Below, in pieces: positions 50,351 through 58,897 of a stretch of 64,000 nt of DNA. The DNA comes from Arthrobacter sp. NicSoilC5 (lineage in GTDB: Bacteria > Actinomycetota > Actinomycetes > Actinomycetales > Micrococcaceae). Location: positions 3,472,001 to 3,536,000 of the forward strand of contig NZ_AP024660.1 of the NCBI RefSeq assembly GCF_019977395.1, read 5' to 3'. The translations under genes were made by a program, and so were the position numbers. Within the stretch, counting starts at the first letter, position 1. Every line of letters begins with the position of its first letter. The notes beneath the pieces were generated by a model that was not told where the DNA came from, searched no databases, and saw only the letters and a list, made by a program, of their open reading frames with translations.

Positions 50351-52159
50351 CTACCGGCCGCCCAGAAGGTACACGGTGCTGTCCACGGGAACCTCCCGCA
50401 TCGCGGCCCATTCATCGGCCGGTTCGGGACCGCTGGAGAGCGCCACGGTGTAGCCCTCCGGCACAGGGGCGGAGGCGAAGCCCATGTTGGACAGGACCAC
50501 CACATCCCCGTTCCGGAACGCCAGCAGTCCAGTGTCCGGCGCGTGTTCATCAGTCCATTCCACGCTGCCGCTGCCCATTTGCTGTGCTGACCTGAAGGCC
50601 AGCGCTGCCCGGTAGAGCTCAAGGGTTGAGCCCTCCTCGCCATCCTGCTGGTCCGAGGCCAAGGGGCCAAAGCTTTCCGGCTGGGGAAGCCAGGGCCCGG
50701 ACGCGTTGGCGGAGAGTGCCCCGGAGAATCCGAACCCGGGCTGGTCCTGGACCCACGGCAGCGGGACACGGCAGCCGTCACGCCCGATTTCAGCTCCACC
50801 CGTCCGGAAGAATGTGGGGTCCTGCCGGGCGGAGTCGGGAAGCGCAGTGTGCTCGGGAAGTCCCAGTTCCTCACCCTGGTAGAGGTAGGCGGACCCAGGC
50901 AGCGCCAGCTCAACCAGCGTGGCGGCACGGGCGCGCGCAAGGCCCAGCGCCGCGTCCGGCTGTTCGTCGGCGGGGCCGATGCCTTTCGGGAACGTCGTGG
51001 GATCCTTGAGGCCAAACCGGGTGGTGTGCCGTACGGTGTCGTGGTTGCTGAGGACCCACGTACACGGGGCCCCCACTGATGCTGCCGCTGCCAGGGATGC
51101 GTCGATGGCGTCCGCCATGCGCTCGGCATCCCACCCTGCCAGCAGGAAATCGAAGTTGAAGGCCTGCTGCATTTCGTCGGGCCGGACATAGCGGGCAAGG
51201 CGCTCGGCCGGTTCCACCCAGGCCTCGGCCACCATCATGCGGTCCCCGCCATATTCGGCAAGGACGCGGTTCCAGTCCCGGTAAATGGCGTGGACCCCGT
51301 CCTGGTCGAAAAAGGGCGACGGCGGATACATGGGAGATACTGCCCTGTGGGGTTCCTCGGCATCGGTGTGGGCGTGCGGCGCATCACCGGGCAGGTGGCT
51401 TTCCCGGTGGGGTCCGGAGGTTCCCTCCACCATGGCTGCAACGCCCTCCCAGTCCGGAAGCCCTGCCTCCTTCACCAATCCGTGGGCGACGTCCACCCGG
51501 AAGCCGTCGGCGCCGCGGTCCAGCCAGAAGCGCAGCACTGAACGCATCTCCTCCTGGACTTCCGGGTTGTCCCAGTTCAGGTCCGGTTGCCGGGTGTCAA
51601 AGAGGTGCAGGTACCACTGGCCCGGTGACCCGTCGGCTTCATTCACGCGGCTCCAGGCCGGCCCGCCAAAGATGGATTTCCAGTTGTTGGGAGCCCGGTT
51701 GCCGTCGCCGGATCCCGGCACCTCGTCCTTGCCGTCCCTGAAGATATACCGGTCCCGTGCCGGGCTCCCGGGGGCGGACGCCAGCGCCTCCTGGAACCAT
51801 GCATGTTCATCCGAGGTGTGGTTGGGAACGAGGTCCACAATAACCTTCAGGCCGAGGCGGTGAGCTTCCTGCAACATGGTGTCGAAGTCGGCCAGCGAGC
51901 CGAAGAGGGGGTCCACCTGGCGGTAGTCCGCCACGTCGTAACCGCCGTCTGCCTGCGGCGACTTGTAGAAGGGTGAGAGCCAGACGGCGTCCACCCCGAG
52001 GGCGCGAAGGTAGGGAAGCCTGCCGGTGACGCCGCCCAGGTCGCCCATGCCATCGCCGTTGCCATCGGCGAACGAGCGGGGGTAGATCTGGTAGACCACG
52101 GCGTCGGCCCACCAGGCAGAGGAGGCTGGACGCGGCGCGGGAACGGACGGATCGGGCAT
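50351..52159 (-). CDS. alpha-glucosidase, GH13 family
   Basis: 602 residues, cytoplasmic (no signal peptide). The (beta/alpha)8 active site is complete: 'DLVPNHTSDEH' (region II), nucleophile Asp223 in 'DGFRVDVAHG', acid/base Glu312 in 'MVAEAWV' and Asp374 in 'LSNHDTVRHT'. Oligo-1,6-/alpha-glucosidase (GH13_30/31-like) is the best guess: it hydrolyses imported alpha-glucosides (maltose, isomaltose, trehalose-like or sucrose). AGAGGGGAACC precedes the ATG. Divergent from the sugar ABC importer; a LacI operator lies 27 bases upstream of the start. Confidence 0.92.
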   Translation of the reverse strand: MPDPSVPAPRPASSAWWADAVVYQIYPRSFADGNGDGMGDLGGVTGRLPYLRALGVDAVWLSPFYKSPQADGGYDVADYRQVDPLFGSLADFDTMLQEAHRLGLKVIVDLVPNHTSDEHAWFQEALASAPGSPARDRYIFRDGKDEVPGSGDGNRAPNNWKSIFGGPAWSRVNEADGSPGQWYLHLFDTRQPDLNWDNPEVQEEMRSVLRFWLDRGADGFRVDVAHGLVKEAGLPDWEGVAAMVEGTSGPHRESHLPGDAPHAHTDAEEPHRAVSPMYPPSPFFDQDGVHAIYRDWNRVLAEYGGDRMMVAEAWVEPAERLARYVRPDEMQQAFNFDFLLAGWDAERMADAIDASLAAAASVGAPCTWVLSNHDTVRHTTRFGLKDPTTFPKGIGPADEQPDAALGLARARAATLVELALPGSAYLYQGEELGLPEHTALPDSARQDPTFFRTGGAEIGRDGCRVPLPWVQDQPGFGFSGALSANASGPWLPQPESFGPLASDQQDGEEGSTLELYRAALAFRSAQQMGSGSVEWTDEHAPDTGLLAFRNGDVVVLSNMGFASAPVPEGYTVALSSGPEPADEWAAMREVPVDSTVYLLGGR

Positions 52160-52185
52160 TTGGTTCCCCTCTGATAACTTTTTGA

Positions 52186-52199
52186 TGTAAACGCTTGCA
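52186..52199. promoter_or_regulatory. LacI-type operator of alpha-glucosidase and sugar importer
   Basis: TGTAAACGCTTGCA matches TGNAANCGNTTNCA completely. It lies 27 bases from the alpha-glucosidase start and 101 bases before the binding-protein gene, so it can govern both divergent promoters. The LacI gene at 55930 is the obvious regulator. Confidence 0.75.
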
Positions 52200-52299
52200 T
52201 TGCAGACAGCAACCTTACTAGTGTGATGGTCACCACATCAACCTCACCTAGCAAGCGCACTGTCGACTTACTTGTCACTCAGCGAGGAGCTTCAAGCTA

Positions 52300-53589
52300 A
52301 TGAAAACCCCGAGATTCCTGCTTCCGGCTGCCACTGCCGGCATTCTGGCCCTTACGTTGTCCGCCTGCGGTGGCGGGGGTGGAGGGGGCACCACGGGTGG
52401 TGGGGGCAGCGACGCTGACGCCAACCTCGACGGCCGCGGCCCCATCACGTATGTCCAGGGCAAGGACAACAGCAACGTTGTCCGCCCCCTGGTCGATAAG
52501 TGGAATGCGGCCCACCCGAACGAAAAGGTCACCTTCAAGGAACAGACCGACCAGGCGGACCAGCAGCACGACGACCTGGTCCAGCACTTCCAGGCCAAGC
52601 AGTCCGATTACGACGTCGTGGATGTGGACGTTGTCTGGACCGCGGAGTTCGCAGCGAAGGGCTGGCTGCAGCCGCTGAAGGACAAGATGGCGATCGACAC
52701 CAGCGCCATGCTCAAGCCCACCGTGGACAGCGCCACGTACAAGGGCACCCTGTACGCGGCTCCCCAGACCTCCGACGGCGGCATCCTGTACTACCGCAAG
52801 GACCTGGTCCCCACCCCGCCCAAGACCTGGGACGAGATGATGAGCATGTGCTCCATCGCCAAGGAGAACAACATCGGCTGCTACGCAGGCCAGTTCAGCA
52901 AATATGAGGGCCTCACGGTAAATGCTTCCGAGGCCATCAACTCCGCGGGCGGATCCGTCCTTAACAAGGATGGAAAGCCGGACCTGAACACCGCCGAGGC
53001 CAAGGCCGGCCTGGGCAACCTGGCGAAGGCCTACGCTGACGGCAACATCCCCAAGGAAGCCATCACGTACAAGGAAGAGGACAGCAGGCAGGCCTTCCAG
53101 AGCGGCAAGCTCCTGTTCCTCCGCAACTGGCCGTACGCGTTCAACCTGATCACCACTGAAGGCTCATCCACTGTGAAGGACAAGACCGGCCTGGCAGCCC
53201 TGCCGGGCAAGAGCGGCCCGGGTGCCTCCTCGCTGGGTGGCCACAACCTCGCCACCAGCGTCTACTCCAAGAACAAGGCCACCGCGCTCGACTTCATGAA
53301 GTTCATGACCTCGGCCGAAACCGAGAAGTTCTACGCCACTCAGGGCTCGCTGGCACCCGTGCTTGGTTCGCTGTATGAGGACCAGGAACTCGTTGCCAAG
53401 CTGCCCTACCTGCCGGTCCTGAAGACGTCCATCGAAAACGCCGTACCGCGTCCCGTTACGCCGTTCTACCCGGCTGTCACCAAGGCAATCCAAGAGAACG
53501 CCTACTCCGCAATCAAGGGAGAAAAGTCCGTGGAAACCGCACTCTCTGACATGCAGAAGTCCATCGAATCCGCCGGTGCGGGATCGTAG
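52300..53589 (+). CDS. sugar ABC transporter substrate-binding lipoprotein
   Basis: 429 residues. Lipobox 'LTLSACGGG' follows the signal peptide; a Gly-rich spacer comes next. Family 1 (MalE-like) features: 'NVVRPLVDKWNAAHPNEKVTFKE', 'DVVDVDVVWTAEFAAKGWLQPL' and 'TSDGGILYYRKDLVPTPPKTWDEM'. Binds an alpha-glucoside. GAGGAG (52283-52288) lies 11 bases upstream. Eight bases before the first permease gene. Confidence 0.93.
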   Translation: MKTPRFLLPAATAGILALTLSACGGGGGGGTTGGGGSDADANLDGRGPITYVQGKDNSNVVRPLVDKWNAAHPNEKVTFKEQTDQADQQHDDLVQHFQAKQSDYDVVDVDVVWTAEFAAKGWLQPLKDKMAIDTSAMLKPTVDSATYKGTLYAAPQTSDGGILYYRKDLVPTPPKTWDEMMSMCSIAKENNIGCYAGQFSKYEGLTVNASEAINSAGGSVLNKDGKPDLNTAEAKAGLGNLAKAYADGNIPKEAITYKEEDSRQAFQSGKLLFLRNWPYAFNLITTEGSSTVKDKTGLAALPGKSGPGASSLGGHNLATSVYSKNKATALDFMKFMTSAETEKFYATQGSLAPVLGSLYEDQELVAKLPYLPVLKTSIENAVPRPVTPFYPAVTKAIQENAYSAIKGEKSVETALSDMQKSIESAGAGS

Positions 53590-53596
53590 TTCTGCC

Positions 53597-54634
53597 ATGG
53601 CAACCGAACTAGGCCCGACGCCGGTCAAGTCACCGGCGTCGGGCGGTACCCCCGTCCATCACGCGCCCAAGGGCGTGGGGGAGGACAACAGGATTGCAAG
53701 CCAGGGGCGCTGGGCCTCCTGGCTCCTCGCCCCCACCATCATCGCCCTGGCCGTGGTGATCGTTTACCCGATCATCAGCGCCATCGTCATGTCCTTCCAG
53801 AAGGATGCCGGCCTGGATCCGGCCACGGGCCTCTTCACCGCGGGCGGCCCGGCGGGAATTCAGAACTACGTCAACTGGCTGGCGCAGCAGTGTTCGGCGC
53901 CGGGCGGCGGAACCGTCGCCTGCCCGCCGGGCACCCTGGGCGGCCAGTTCTGGTCCGCCACGGCCACCACGTTCTTCTTCACGGTGGTAACGGTGGCACT
54001 GGAAACCGTCCTCGGTTTCTGGATGGCCATGATCATGGCCCGCACGTTCCGCGGACGCAGCCTGGTCCGCGCCGCCGTGCTGGTGCCCTGGGCCATCCCT
54101 ACCGCTGTGACGGCCAAGCTCTGGTTCTTTATCTTCGCCTTCGAAGGCATCGCCAACAAGCTGTTCAACACCACTATCCTGTGGACGGGCAGCGAGTGGC
54201 CGGCCAAGTGGGCCGTGATCATCGCCGACGTATGGAAGACCACGCCGTTCATGGCGCTGCTGATCCTGGCAGGCTTGCAGATGATCCCGGCAGAAGTCTA
54301 CGAGGCAGCCAAGGTGGACGGAACCACTGCCTGGCAGCGGTTCCGGCTGATCACGCTTCCGCTGGTCAAGCCGGCCCTCATGGTGGCGATCCTGTTCCGT
54401 ACGCTGGATGCGCTGCGCATGTTCGACCTGCCGTACATCCTCACCGGCGGTGCCAATAACACCACCACCTTGTCCATCCTGGTGATCAACCAAATCAGGC
54501 AAGGCTTCAATGCGGCGGCTGCGCTGTCCACCATCACCTTCATCATCATCTTCCTCGTCGCCTTCATCTTTGTCCGCTTCCTCGGGGCAAACGTGGTTGA
54601 GCAGAGTGGCGCCACAGGAAAGGGGAAGAAATGA
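53597..54634 (+). CDS. sugar ABC transporter permease, MalF-like
   Basis: 345 residues, six transmembrane segments after a soluble start of about 40 residues. The EAA loop 'EVYEAAKVDGTTAWQRFRLITLPLVKPALMVA' near the C-terminal half docks the ATPase. A long extracytoplasmic loop (about residues 70-115) has a Cys pair ('QQCSAPGGGTVACPPG'). ATG at 53597 is the first in-frame codon with the 'MATELGP' start; ribosome site is poor. Overlaps the next gene by four bases. Confidence 0.92.
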   Translation: MATELGPTPVKSPASGGTPVHHAPKGVGEDNRIASQGRWASWLLAPTIIALAVVIVYPIISAIVMSFQKDAGLDPATGLFTAGGPAGIQNYVNWLAQQCSAPGGGTVACPPGTLGGQFWSATATTFFFTVVTVALETVLGFWMAMIMARTFRGRSLVRAAVLVPWAIPTAVTAKLWFFIFAFEGIANKLFNTTILWTGSEWPAKWAVIIADVWKTTPFMALLILAGLQMIPAEVYEAAKVDGTTAWQRFRLITLPLVKPALMVAILFRTLDALRMFDLPYILTGGANNTTTLSILVINQIRQGFNAAAALSTITFIIIFLVAFIFVRFLGANVVEQSGATGKGKK

Positions 54635-55530
54635 CCACGGCAACAGCAGACGCCTCGGCACTCCGGGCCCGCCAGGACAAGGGCCGCAAGGCTGCGCAGA
54701 ACCGGGAAAAGTGGGCGCAGGGGCGGACCTACCTGAGCGCCGCCATCATCCTGCTCTGGTGCCTGGCACCGGCGTACTGGATGGTGGTCACCGCGTTCCG
54801 CGAGGTGGGCTTCACGTACGACACCTCGATCCTTCCCACGCACGTCACGCTGGACAACTTCACGACAGCCTTTGACACGTCCTTCGGCAACAGGTTCGGC
54901 CAGGCTCTGCTGAACAGTGTGTTCATCGGCGGGGTGGTCACGGCCGTCTCGCTGCTGATCGGTGTGTTCGCGGCCTACGCCTTGGCCCGTTTGAACTTCA
55001 AGGGCAAGTTCCTGGTGCTCGGCTTCATCCTGGGAGCCTCCATGTTCCCCGGCGTTGCCCTGATCACACCGCTCTTCCAGCTGTTCACCAACATCGGCTG
55101 GATGGGGACGTACCAGGCGCTGATCATCCCGAACATCTCCTTCGTGCTCCCGCTGACCGTCTACACCATGACCTCGTTCTTCCGGGAAATGCCCTGGGAG
55201 CTTGAGGAATCGGCCCGCGTGGACGGCTGCACCCAGGGACAGGCCTTCCGCAAGGTCATCATGCCCCTGGCTGCACCGGCAATCTTCACCACCGCAATCC
55301 TGGCGTTCATTTCCTCGTGGAATGAGTTCCTGATTGCCAGCCAGCTGTCCAGCGACGCAACCCAGCCGGTAACGGTGGCCATCGCCAACTTCGCCGGTGC
55401 ACAGCCCAACCAGATCCCGTACACGGCCATCATGGCCGCAGGCACCATTGTCACCATTCCGCTGGTGATCCTGGTGCTGGTCTTCCAGCGCAAGATTGTC
55501 GCCGGCCTCACGGCAGGTGCAGTCAAGTGA
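54631..55530 (+). CDS. sugar ABC transporter permease, MalG-like
   Basis: 299 residues, six segments. EAA loop in 'ELEESARVDGCTQGQAFRKVIMPLAAPA', and 'SSWNEFLIASQL' is characteristic of MalG-like permeases. Overlaps both neighbours by four bases. There is no ATPase gene in the operon, so a shared ATPase such as MsiK must be supplied from elsewhere. Confidence 0.93.
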   Translation: MTTATADASALRARQDKGRKAAQNREKWAQGRTYLSAAIILLWCLAPAYWMVVTAFREVGFTYDTSILPTHVTLDNFTTAFDTSFGNRFGQALLNSVFIGGVVTAVSLLIGVFAAYALARLNFKGKFLVLGFILGASMFPGVALITPLFQLFTNIGWMGTYQALIIPNISFVLPLTVYTMTSFFREMPWELEESARVDGCTQGQAFRKVIMPLAAPAIFTTAILAFISSWNEFLIASQLSSDATQPVTVAIANFAGAQPNQIPYTAIMAAGTIVTIPLVILVLVFQRKIVAGLTAGAVK

Positions 55531-55775
55531 CGGACAACGGTTCCCGCCCCCGCATCCCGGGGGCGGGAAACCGCAGCCGGTTGGTCCGCTCGGGTGAGGA
55601 CTTCGACATCATCATTGGCTTCCTCGCATTCTGGGCACTGGTCCTCCTGGTGGTCACCGTGTGGATGGAAGTAACTGCCCAGCCTGCCCTTGGATGGGCG
55701 CTGGGACTGCTGGCAACTTTGCTGGCCCTGTATGGCATGGTGCGGCTGCGCCGGAAACTCCCCGCCCGCAGGTAG
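55527..55775 (+). CDS. small two-span membrane protein, 82 residues
   Basis: Not recognised. Two hydrophobic segments ('IIIGFLAFWALVLLVVTVWM', 'ALGWALGLLATLLALYGMV') with basic ends. GTG start overlaps the permease stop by four bases, so it is translated with the importer. Role unknown; it could be an accessory subunit of the permease pair. Confidence 0.75.
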   Translation: MTDNGSRPRIPGAGNRSRLVRSGEDFDIIIGFLAFWALVLLVVTVWMEVTAQPALGWALGLLATLLALYGMVRLRRKLPARR

Positions 55776-55929
55776 GAATGTCGGCGCCGGGCCGCCGCCG
55801 TGATGGTTGGTGCCTACGCAGCCAGCGGACCAGTTAACACTGCCTGCCCGCGGAGTGGAAAAATACAGGGCCGGGGTAAACGCAGGGCCGGCCGGCCCTA
55901 CGCCGCAAAGGAGTTAAAGAGGGGACACG

Positions 55930-56985
55930 GTGGCACGGACAACGGAAAGGTCCCAGCGGGGCGGCCATAACGGCGTCAGCATCGAGGACGTGGCGGCTGC
56001 CGCCGGAGTCTCAACAGCCACAGTCTCCCGGGCCGTCCGCGGATTGCCGCGGGTTTCGCCGGCCACCCGGAAGAAGATCCTCGAAGTCGCAGGGGACCTG
56101 GGCTACGTGGCGTCTTCGTCGGCCTCCGGCCTGGCCACCGGACGGACCAAGACCATCGGCGTCCTGGCCCCGTTCGTCAGCCGCTGGTTCTTCTCCAAAG
56201 CCATCGAGGGCGCCGACCGGGAACTGCACGCCCGCCACTATAATCTCTCGCTGTTCAACCTTGGCGGCCATGGAAGCAACCGTGAACGGCTTTTCAGCAA
56301 GACCATGGTCTACAAGCAGATCGATGCCCTGCTGGTCCTGTGTATGGCGCTCAGCCACGAGGAGATTGAGCACCTGCAGAAGATCGATATACCCCTGATT
56401 GTGGTGGGAGGGCACGTTGAGGAATGCCCGTACATCGGCATCGACGACTACGCCGCCGCCTCAACCGCGGTCCGGCACCTGATCGACCTCGGCCACCGGG
56501 ACATCGCCCTGCTGCATGGCGACGACGAGACCGACCTGAACTTCGACGTCCCCCGGGTGCGCATCCTGGCCTTCAAGGACGTCATGGCGGCGGCCGGGCT
56601 GCCGACGCGGCCGGAATGGGATGAGTGGGGGGACTTCACCGTCCGCAGCGGCCAGGAAGCCTTGCGCCGGCTGTGGTCCCGGCCGGGGCAGAAGCCCACC
56701 GCCATCTTTTGTGCCTCGGACGAAATGGCCATGGGGGTCATTTTTGAGGCCAACCGCTTGGGCGTCAGCGTTCCCGGCGAACTGTCCGTGGTGGGCATCG
56801 ACAACCACGACTTTGCCGATGCCATAGGCCTGACCACCGTGGGGCAACGCCCGGACGAGCAGGCCGAACTGGCCACCAAGATGCTGCTGGACGAACTGGA
56901 TGGCGAGGCAGGGGCGGTGCGTTCCGCCGTCGCCCCCCACGAACTGATCATCCGGCGCACCACTGCGCCGCCCCAAAACCTGTAA
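55930..56985 (+). CDS. LacI-family regulator of sugar utilisation
   Basis: 351 residues. Helix-turn-helix and hinge at the start: 'VSIEDVAAAAGVSTATVSRA' and 'RKKILEVAGDLGYVASSSAS', then a periplasmic-binding-like sugar domain ('FFSKAIEGADRELHARHYNL', 'GHRDIALLHGDD', 'FCASDEMAMGVIFEANRLG'). GTG start with AGAGGGG six bases before. It is downstream of the importer on the same strand, after 154 bases. The likely operator is at 52186 and possibly 45996. Inducer unknown. Confidence 0.92.
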   Translation: MARTTERSQRGGHNGVSIEDVAAAAGVSTATVSRAVRGLPRVSPATRKKILEVAGDLGYVASSSASGLATGRTKTIGVLAPFVSRWFFSKAIEGADRELHARHYNLSLFNLGGHGSNRERLFSKTMVYKQIDALLVLCMALSHEEIEHLQKIDIPLIVVGGHVEECPYIGIDDYAAASTAVRHLIDLGHRDIALLHGDDETDLNFDVPRVRILAFKDVMAAAGLPTRPEWDEWGDFTVRSGQEALRRLWSRPGQKPTAIFCASDEMAMGVIFEANRLGVSVPGELSVVGIDNHDFADAIGLTTVGQRPDEQAELATKMLLDELDGEAGAVRSAVAPHELIIRRTTAPPQNL

Positions 56986-57005
56986 CAGCCAGGAACCGGG
57001 GACCG

Positions 57006-57896
57006 TTACGACGCGCGGGCCAGCTGCCGGATGGGGATCCAGCGTGAGGCCAGCCGCCGGTAGGCCGCGGCGGCGCCGGTCATGTCACCCTCGGCCAGGC
57101 ATTCGATGCCCAGCCTGATGTCCATGGGGGACTCGTCCGGGTACACCTTGTCCGCCACGGCGCCGTAGTCCAGCTCCACCATGGAGTTCACGTGGAACAG
57201 TTCAAGCCATTCCGTCAGCTGCGCCAGGTCATCGAGCATGTCCAGGTCCGGGGCGGCGAGGGCCAGATTGGCCACCGCGTAGCGGGCCCGCTCCAGGGCG
57301 TCGGTGATGGGCGTCCAGACGCGGACGGTGAGGATGCGCCCGGCGGCTTCCACCACATCCTTGCGGTCGGACTCCATGAACAACGAGAACCAGCTGAACG
57401 GGATGCCCCAGGTTGAGGCCCGGGTATGGACGCGGACGGAACCGTCACGGGCCTTCACCAGGTCGATCCGCTCCTGGTGCCGGTCCCGCTGCTCCTCCGG
57501 AATCAGCAGCTCGGCCAGTGGACCGTGGATTCCCTCCATCAGGGCGTTCGCGGCCAGCCCGGCGCGCAGGACAAGCTGGCTGGGGCAATACAGGAGGACC
57601 GGCTCAGTGCCGGCGTCAGCACCGTCGTCGGTCGTTCCGCCTTCCGGCTCCGGCGCCGTGGTGACTCGCACCAGGTCGGTGCGGCCCGTGGGGAACGGAT
57701 CGCCGCCCGTGCGGGTGATACGTCCCAGCGACGCCAGCAGTTCCGCGTTTTCGACGGCGGCGCGGGACACGGCCTGAGCGCCCGCGGCCTTGATGGCCGG
57801 GCGTTGTTCCTCCGGGAAGGCTTCCAGGGGCTCGTAGACGCGCAGGGTGGAGGAAAATGGCAGGCCGGCCTGGCCCCGGTAGAGGTTTCCCGTCAT
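57006..57896 (-). CDS. conserved hypothetical protein, 296 residues
   Basis: Function not recognised. Soluble protein: N-terminal part 'FSSTLRVYEPLEAFPEEQRPAI', central 'YCPSQLVLRAGLAANALMEGI' and C-terminal 'PMDIRLGIECLAEGDMTGAAAAYRRLASRW', the last looking like a helical repeat. No signal peptide or membrane segment. ATG at 57896 has AAGGAG seven bases upstream; the longer frame to 58184 overlaps exonuclease III. Probably cotranscribed with xthA (34-base gap). Confidence 0.75.
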   Translation of the reverse strand: MTGNLYRGQAGLPFSSTLRVYEPLEAFPEEQRPAIKAAGAQAVSRAAVENAELLASLGRITRTGGDPFPTGRTDLVRVTTAPEPEGGTTDDGADAGTEPVLLYCPSQLVLRAGLAANALMEGIHGPLAELLIPEEQRDRHQERIDLVKARDGSVRVHTRASTWGIPFSWFSLFMESDRKDVVEAAGRILTVRVWTPITDALERARYAVANLALAAPDLDMLDDLAQLTEWLELFHVNSMVELDYGAVADKVYPDESPMDIRLGIECLAEGDMTGAAAAYRRLASRWIPIRQLARAS

Positions 57897-57930
57897 CACG
57901 GTCTCCTTGGAAGGGTCCAGGGTGCAGTCA

Positions 57931-58737
57931 TCAGTCCGCCAGTTCCACCAGCACGGGTGCGTGGTCAGAAGCGCCCTTGCCCTTGCGTTCCTCGCGGTCG
58001 ATCGAGGCGCCGGTGACGCGGGCCGCCAGCGCGGGGGAGGCCAGGACGAAGTCGATCCGCATGCCCTCCTTCTTGGGGAACCGCAGCTGGGTGTAGTCCC
58101 AGTAGGTGTAGACGCCCGGGCCCGGGGTGTAGGGGCGCACCACATCGGTGAAGCCCGCCGATTCGAACGCGTGGAACGCCGCACGCTCGGGCGGGCTGAC
58201 GTGCGTGGACCGGTTGGCGATGAACAGGTCGATGTCCCAGACGTCGTCGTCGAATGGAGCGATGTTCCAGTCGCCCATCAGCGCCACCTGCGCCTGGGGG
58301 TTGTCGGTCACCAGTCCCTGGGCGTGGGTCTTAAGGCTTTCCAGCCACTTGAGCTTGTACGGCATGTGTTCGTCGTCCAGGGAGCGGCCGTTGGGGACGT
58401 AGAGGCTCCAGACGCGGATGCCGCCGCACGTGGCAGCCATGGCCCGGGCTTCCTGGACGGGATCCTTGCCGGCCTTGCCGAACGAGGGCTGGTCCAGGAA
58501 CGTCCGTTCCACGTCCTCAAGCCCCACGCGGGAGGCGATGGCCACGCCGTTCCACTGGTTCACCCCGAAGTGGGCTACCTCGTAGCCCATCCGTTCAAAG
58601 AGTTCCCACGGAAAGTTGTCGTCCTTGCACTTGGTCTCCTGGATGGCCAGGACATCGCAGTCGCTGCGCTGGAGCCAGGCTTCGACGCGGTCGGCGCGGG
58701 CACGGAGCGAGTTCACATTCCAGGTAGCTATCTTCAC
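57931..58737 (-). CDS. xthA: exodeoxyribonuclease III
   Basis: 268 residues, full length. AP endonuclease family motifs: 'KIATWNVNSLRARADRV' with Asn7, 'VLAIQETKCKDDNFP' (Glu metal ligand), 'VALMGDWNIAPFDDDVWD' (Asp-x-Asn) and 'RIDFVLASP' then 'SDHAPVLVEL' with the catalytic Asp-His. It trims 3' ends and cuts at abasic sites in base excision repair. Confidence 0.96.
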   Translation of the reverse strand: MKIATWNVNSLRARADRVEAWLQRSDCDVLAIQETKCKDDNFPWELFERMGYEVAHFGVNQWNGVAIASRVGLEDVERTFLDQPSFGKAGKDPVQEARAMAATCGGIRVWSLYVPNGRSLDDEHMPYKLKWLESLKTHAQGLVTDNPQAQVALMGDWNIAPFDDDVWDIDLFIANRSTHVSPPERAAFHAFESAGFTDVVRPYTPGPGVYTYWDYTQLRFPKKEGMRIDFVLASPALAARVTGASIDREERKGKGASDHAPVLVELAD

Positions 58738-58897
58738 GGTTCCTAACTTACCTTGGCAGCCGCGCGGCAGGTAAAGCCCTCGAAAGGCCCCGCCCGCGCC
58801 GCGGGCACGGTTGGTCCCGGGCAGCAGGCGGCGGGTATATTCGCACCAGAATGACCTGGATCACACGTGCGGCCACCATGCGAAGGAGCACCAGCCG

